The notes under the pieces were generated by a model, which was not told the origin of the DNA, ran no database searches, and saw only the letters and a program-made list of their open reading frames with translations. Shown here in pieces: positions 4,359 through 5,165 of a stretch of DNA of 5,165 nucleotides (positions are counted from its first letter, which is position 1; each line of letters opens with the position of its first letter). The stretch comes from Desulfotomaculaceae bacterium (GTDB lineage Bacteria; Bacillota; Desulfotomaculia; Desulfotomaculales; Pelotomaculaceae), in assembly GCA_028704035.1 (NCBI GenBank), contig JAQVLS010000130.1:1-5165 (forward strand), given 5' to 3'. The position numbers and the translations under genes were made by a program.

Positions 4359-5165
4359 GGCTATCCCTACTGATATTTAGCAAGGCAAACATTTTTTCCA
4401 CTCGTTTCTCCCAGGTCATGTTTATTGATCTTCTTTTTGCATAATCTGATTTTTGAACAGACCATTTTTTCTGTGAAAGGAATACATGAGTTATAAAGTC
4501 AGAATGGGTATCACATACATAAATGATGTCACTAAAACGCTTCACACTTGGTATAGATGTTGAAACTATCGGCTTGCCAGTTGCTAAATATTCGTAGATT
4601 TTTAATGGATCCGATGCTAGTGAATGTGGCAAATAATTACGTGGAAGGAGAAGGACATCGAACTGATGGAGAAAATGAGGAACTCGATCATATGGTCTAG
4701 CTCCAAGAAAGGTTACCCTTTTATGTTCACTAAGTTTTTTTAATAATTCGCGAGGAACAGCACTTTCAATTACCGGACCTACTAGAACTAAAGTTCCTTT
4801 TTGTATTTCTGATGCTAATTTTAACAAAAGTTCAAAATCTATCCAGCTTGTTAAGGCACCAACAAATCCATACAGCGGCCTTTCGTATTCTATTAATTCA
4901 TCAATAGGTTTATCATATTCAGGTTTATGAATAAACATATTAATATCTATACCATTCGGCAAGAAATTTGCTTTGTTGCTATAAATATTTTCAATAGAAT
5001 CAACTAAATGTTGTGATACAGCTGTAACTATTGTTGCATGTTTTATTATTTCACCAAACATAACCTTCAAACTATTTCCCTCATTCTCATTTATCCCAGG
5101 AAAACCAATATTATCATCCAATACATCAAATATACACCAGCTGGGTTTTAATATGGACATAGTTG
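4315..5165 (-). CDS. GT4-type glycosyltransferase, N-terminus beyond the window edge
   Basis: This is the C-terminal part of a GT-B fold glycosyltransferase, probably acting on a sugar nucleotide in surface-polysaccharide synthesis. Counting from an ATG at 5160, which is unlikely to be the true start, visible marks are DVLDDNIGFPG (12-22), TAVSQHL (46-52), LPNGIDINMF (67-76), YGFVGAL (97-103), LVLVGP (124-129), VTFLGARPY (149-157), the donor-binding segment SDPLKIYEYLATGKPIVST (183-201; the EX7E-like region) and a final helix MTWEKRVEKMFALLN (248-262). Family members usually have about 100 more residues in front, and the frame stays open to base 5165, so the gene is cut by the edge. The last 19 residues, ISRDSLTSCSKNPHSQRIC, do not look like family sequence, and 14 or so of them are encoded antisense to the DUF1906 3' end. 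The gene is markedly AT-rich. Donor and acceptor cannot be named. Confidence 0.88.
   Translation of the reverse strand, partial: TMSILKPSWCIFDVLDDNIGFPGINENEGNSLKVMFGEIIKHATIVTAVSQHLVDSIENIYSNKANFLPNGIDINMFIHKPEYDKPIDELIEYERPLYGFVGALTSWIDFELLLKLASEIQKGTLVLVGPVIESAVPRELLKKLSEHKRVTFLGARPYDRVPHFLHQFDVLLLPRNYLPHSLASDPLKIYEYLATGKPIVSTSIPSVKRFSDIIYVCDTHSDFITHVFLSQKKWSVQKSDYAKRRSINMTWEKRVEKMFALLNISRDSLTSCSKNPHSQRIC

Noticed and set aside
1..5165. A new defence, retron, CRISPR or toxin-antitoxin system
   Set aside because: I searched both strands for repeat arrays, reverse-transcriptase or nuclease motifs, small paired genes and large structured RNAs, and found none. The unexplained stretches are better read as gene relics and short inverted repeats.

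Overview
The window looks like chromosomal DNA of a Gram-positive, probably spore-forming, anaerobic clostridium of the Peptococcaceae / Desulfotomaculum-Pelotomaculum type. The reasons are a DegS/DegU two-component pair with the Firmicutes architecture, strong Shine-Dalgarno sequences with frequent TTG/GTG starts, a UPF0756 (DUF441) membrane protein, a stand-alone DUF1906 protein, a divergent MoaE-like protein, and a GTGTCA...TGACAC hairpin with a CCCCGTCCCCCTGACAC core of a kind I recall as dispersed in such genomes. The taxonomic call is inference.

Layout: (1) 1-127, downstream of degU, with only a weak partial reading frame at the left edge. (2) 128-1953, the degS-degU operon on the minus strand, with a cytoplasmic DegS-type histidine kinase followed 29 bp later by its response regulator. 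(3) 1954-2200, a spacer that appears to hold the 3' end of a decayed family-3 amino-acid-type ABC solute-binding protein gene on the plus strand; the best candidate degS promoter lies inside this relic. (4) 2201-2602, an intact MoaE-like gene on the minus strand. (5) 2603-2951, no intact gene; it carries a multiply frameshifted plus-strand relic of a type-4 (Fe-S) uracil-DNA glycosylase and then a REP-like or terminator-like hairpin. (6) 2952-3434, the UPF0756 membrane protein (minus) with a reasonable sigma-A-like promoter. (7) 3435-3773, a spacer with a possible cupin-like fragment, two inverted repeats and a tandem 8-mer. (8) 3774-4358, a GC-rich DUF1906 (Rv2525c-like, glycoside-hydrolase-like) gene on the plus strand. 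(9) 4315-5165, the AT-rich C-terminal two thirds of a GT4-type glycosyltransferase (minus) that runs off the right edge and overlaps the end of the DUF1906 gene tail to tail.

The only clear functional unit is DegS-DegU: DegS phosphorylates DegU, a LuxR/NarL-type transcription factor that in relatives controls motility, exoenzymes and the shift to multicellular behaviour. The rest is a patchwork of single genes and gene relics, which suggests a region of repeated insertion and decay. The sharp change in composition at about 4360 and the gene overlap there suggest a recombination boundary, probably the edge of a surface-polysaccharide locus to the right. I see no CRISPR array, structural RNA gene, insertion sequence with a transposase, or convincing new multi-gene system.
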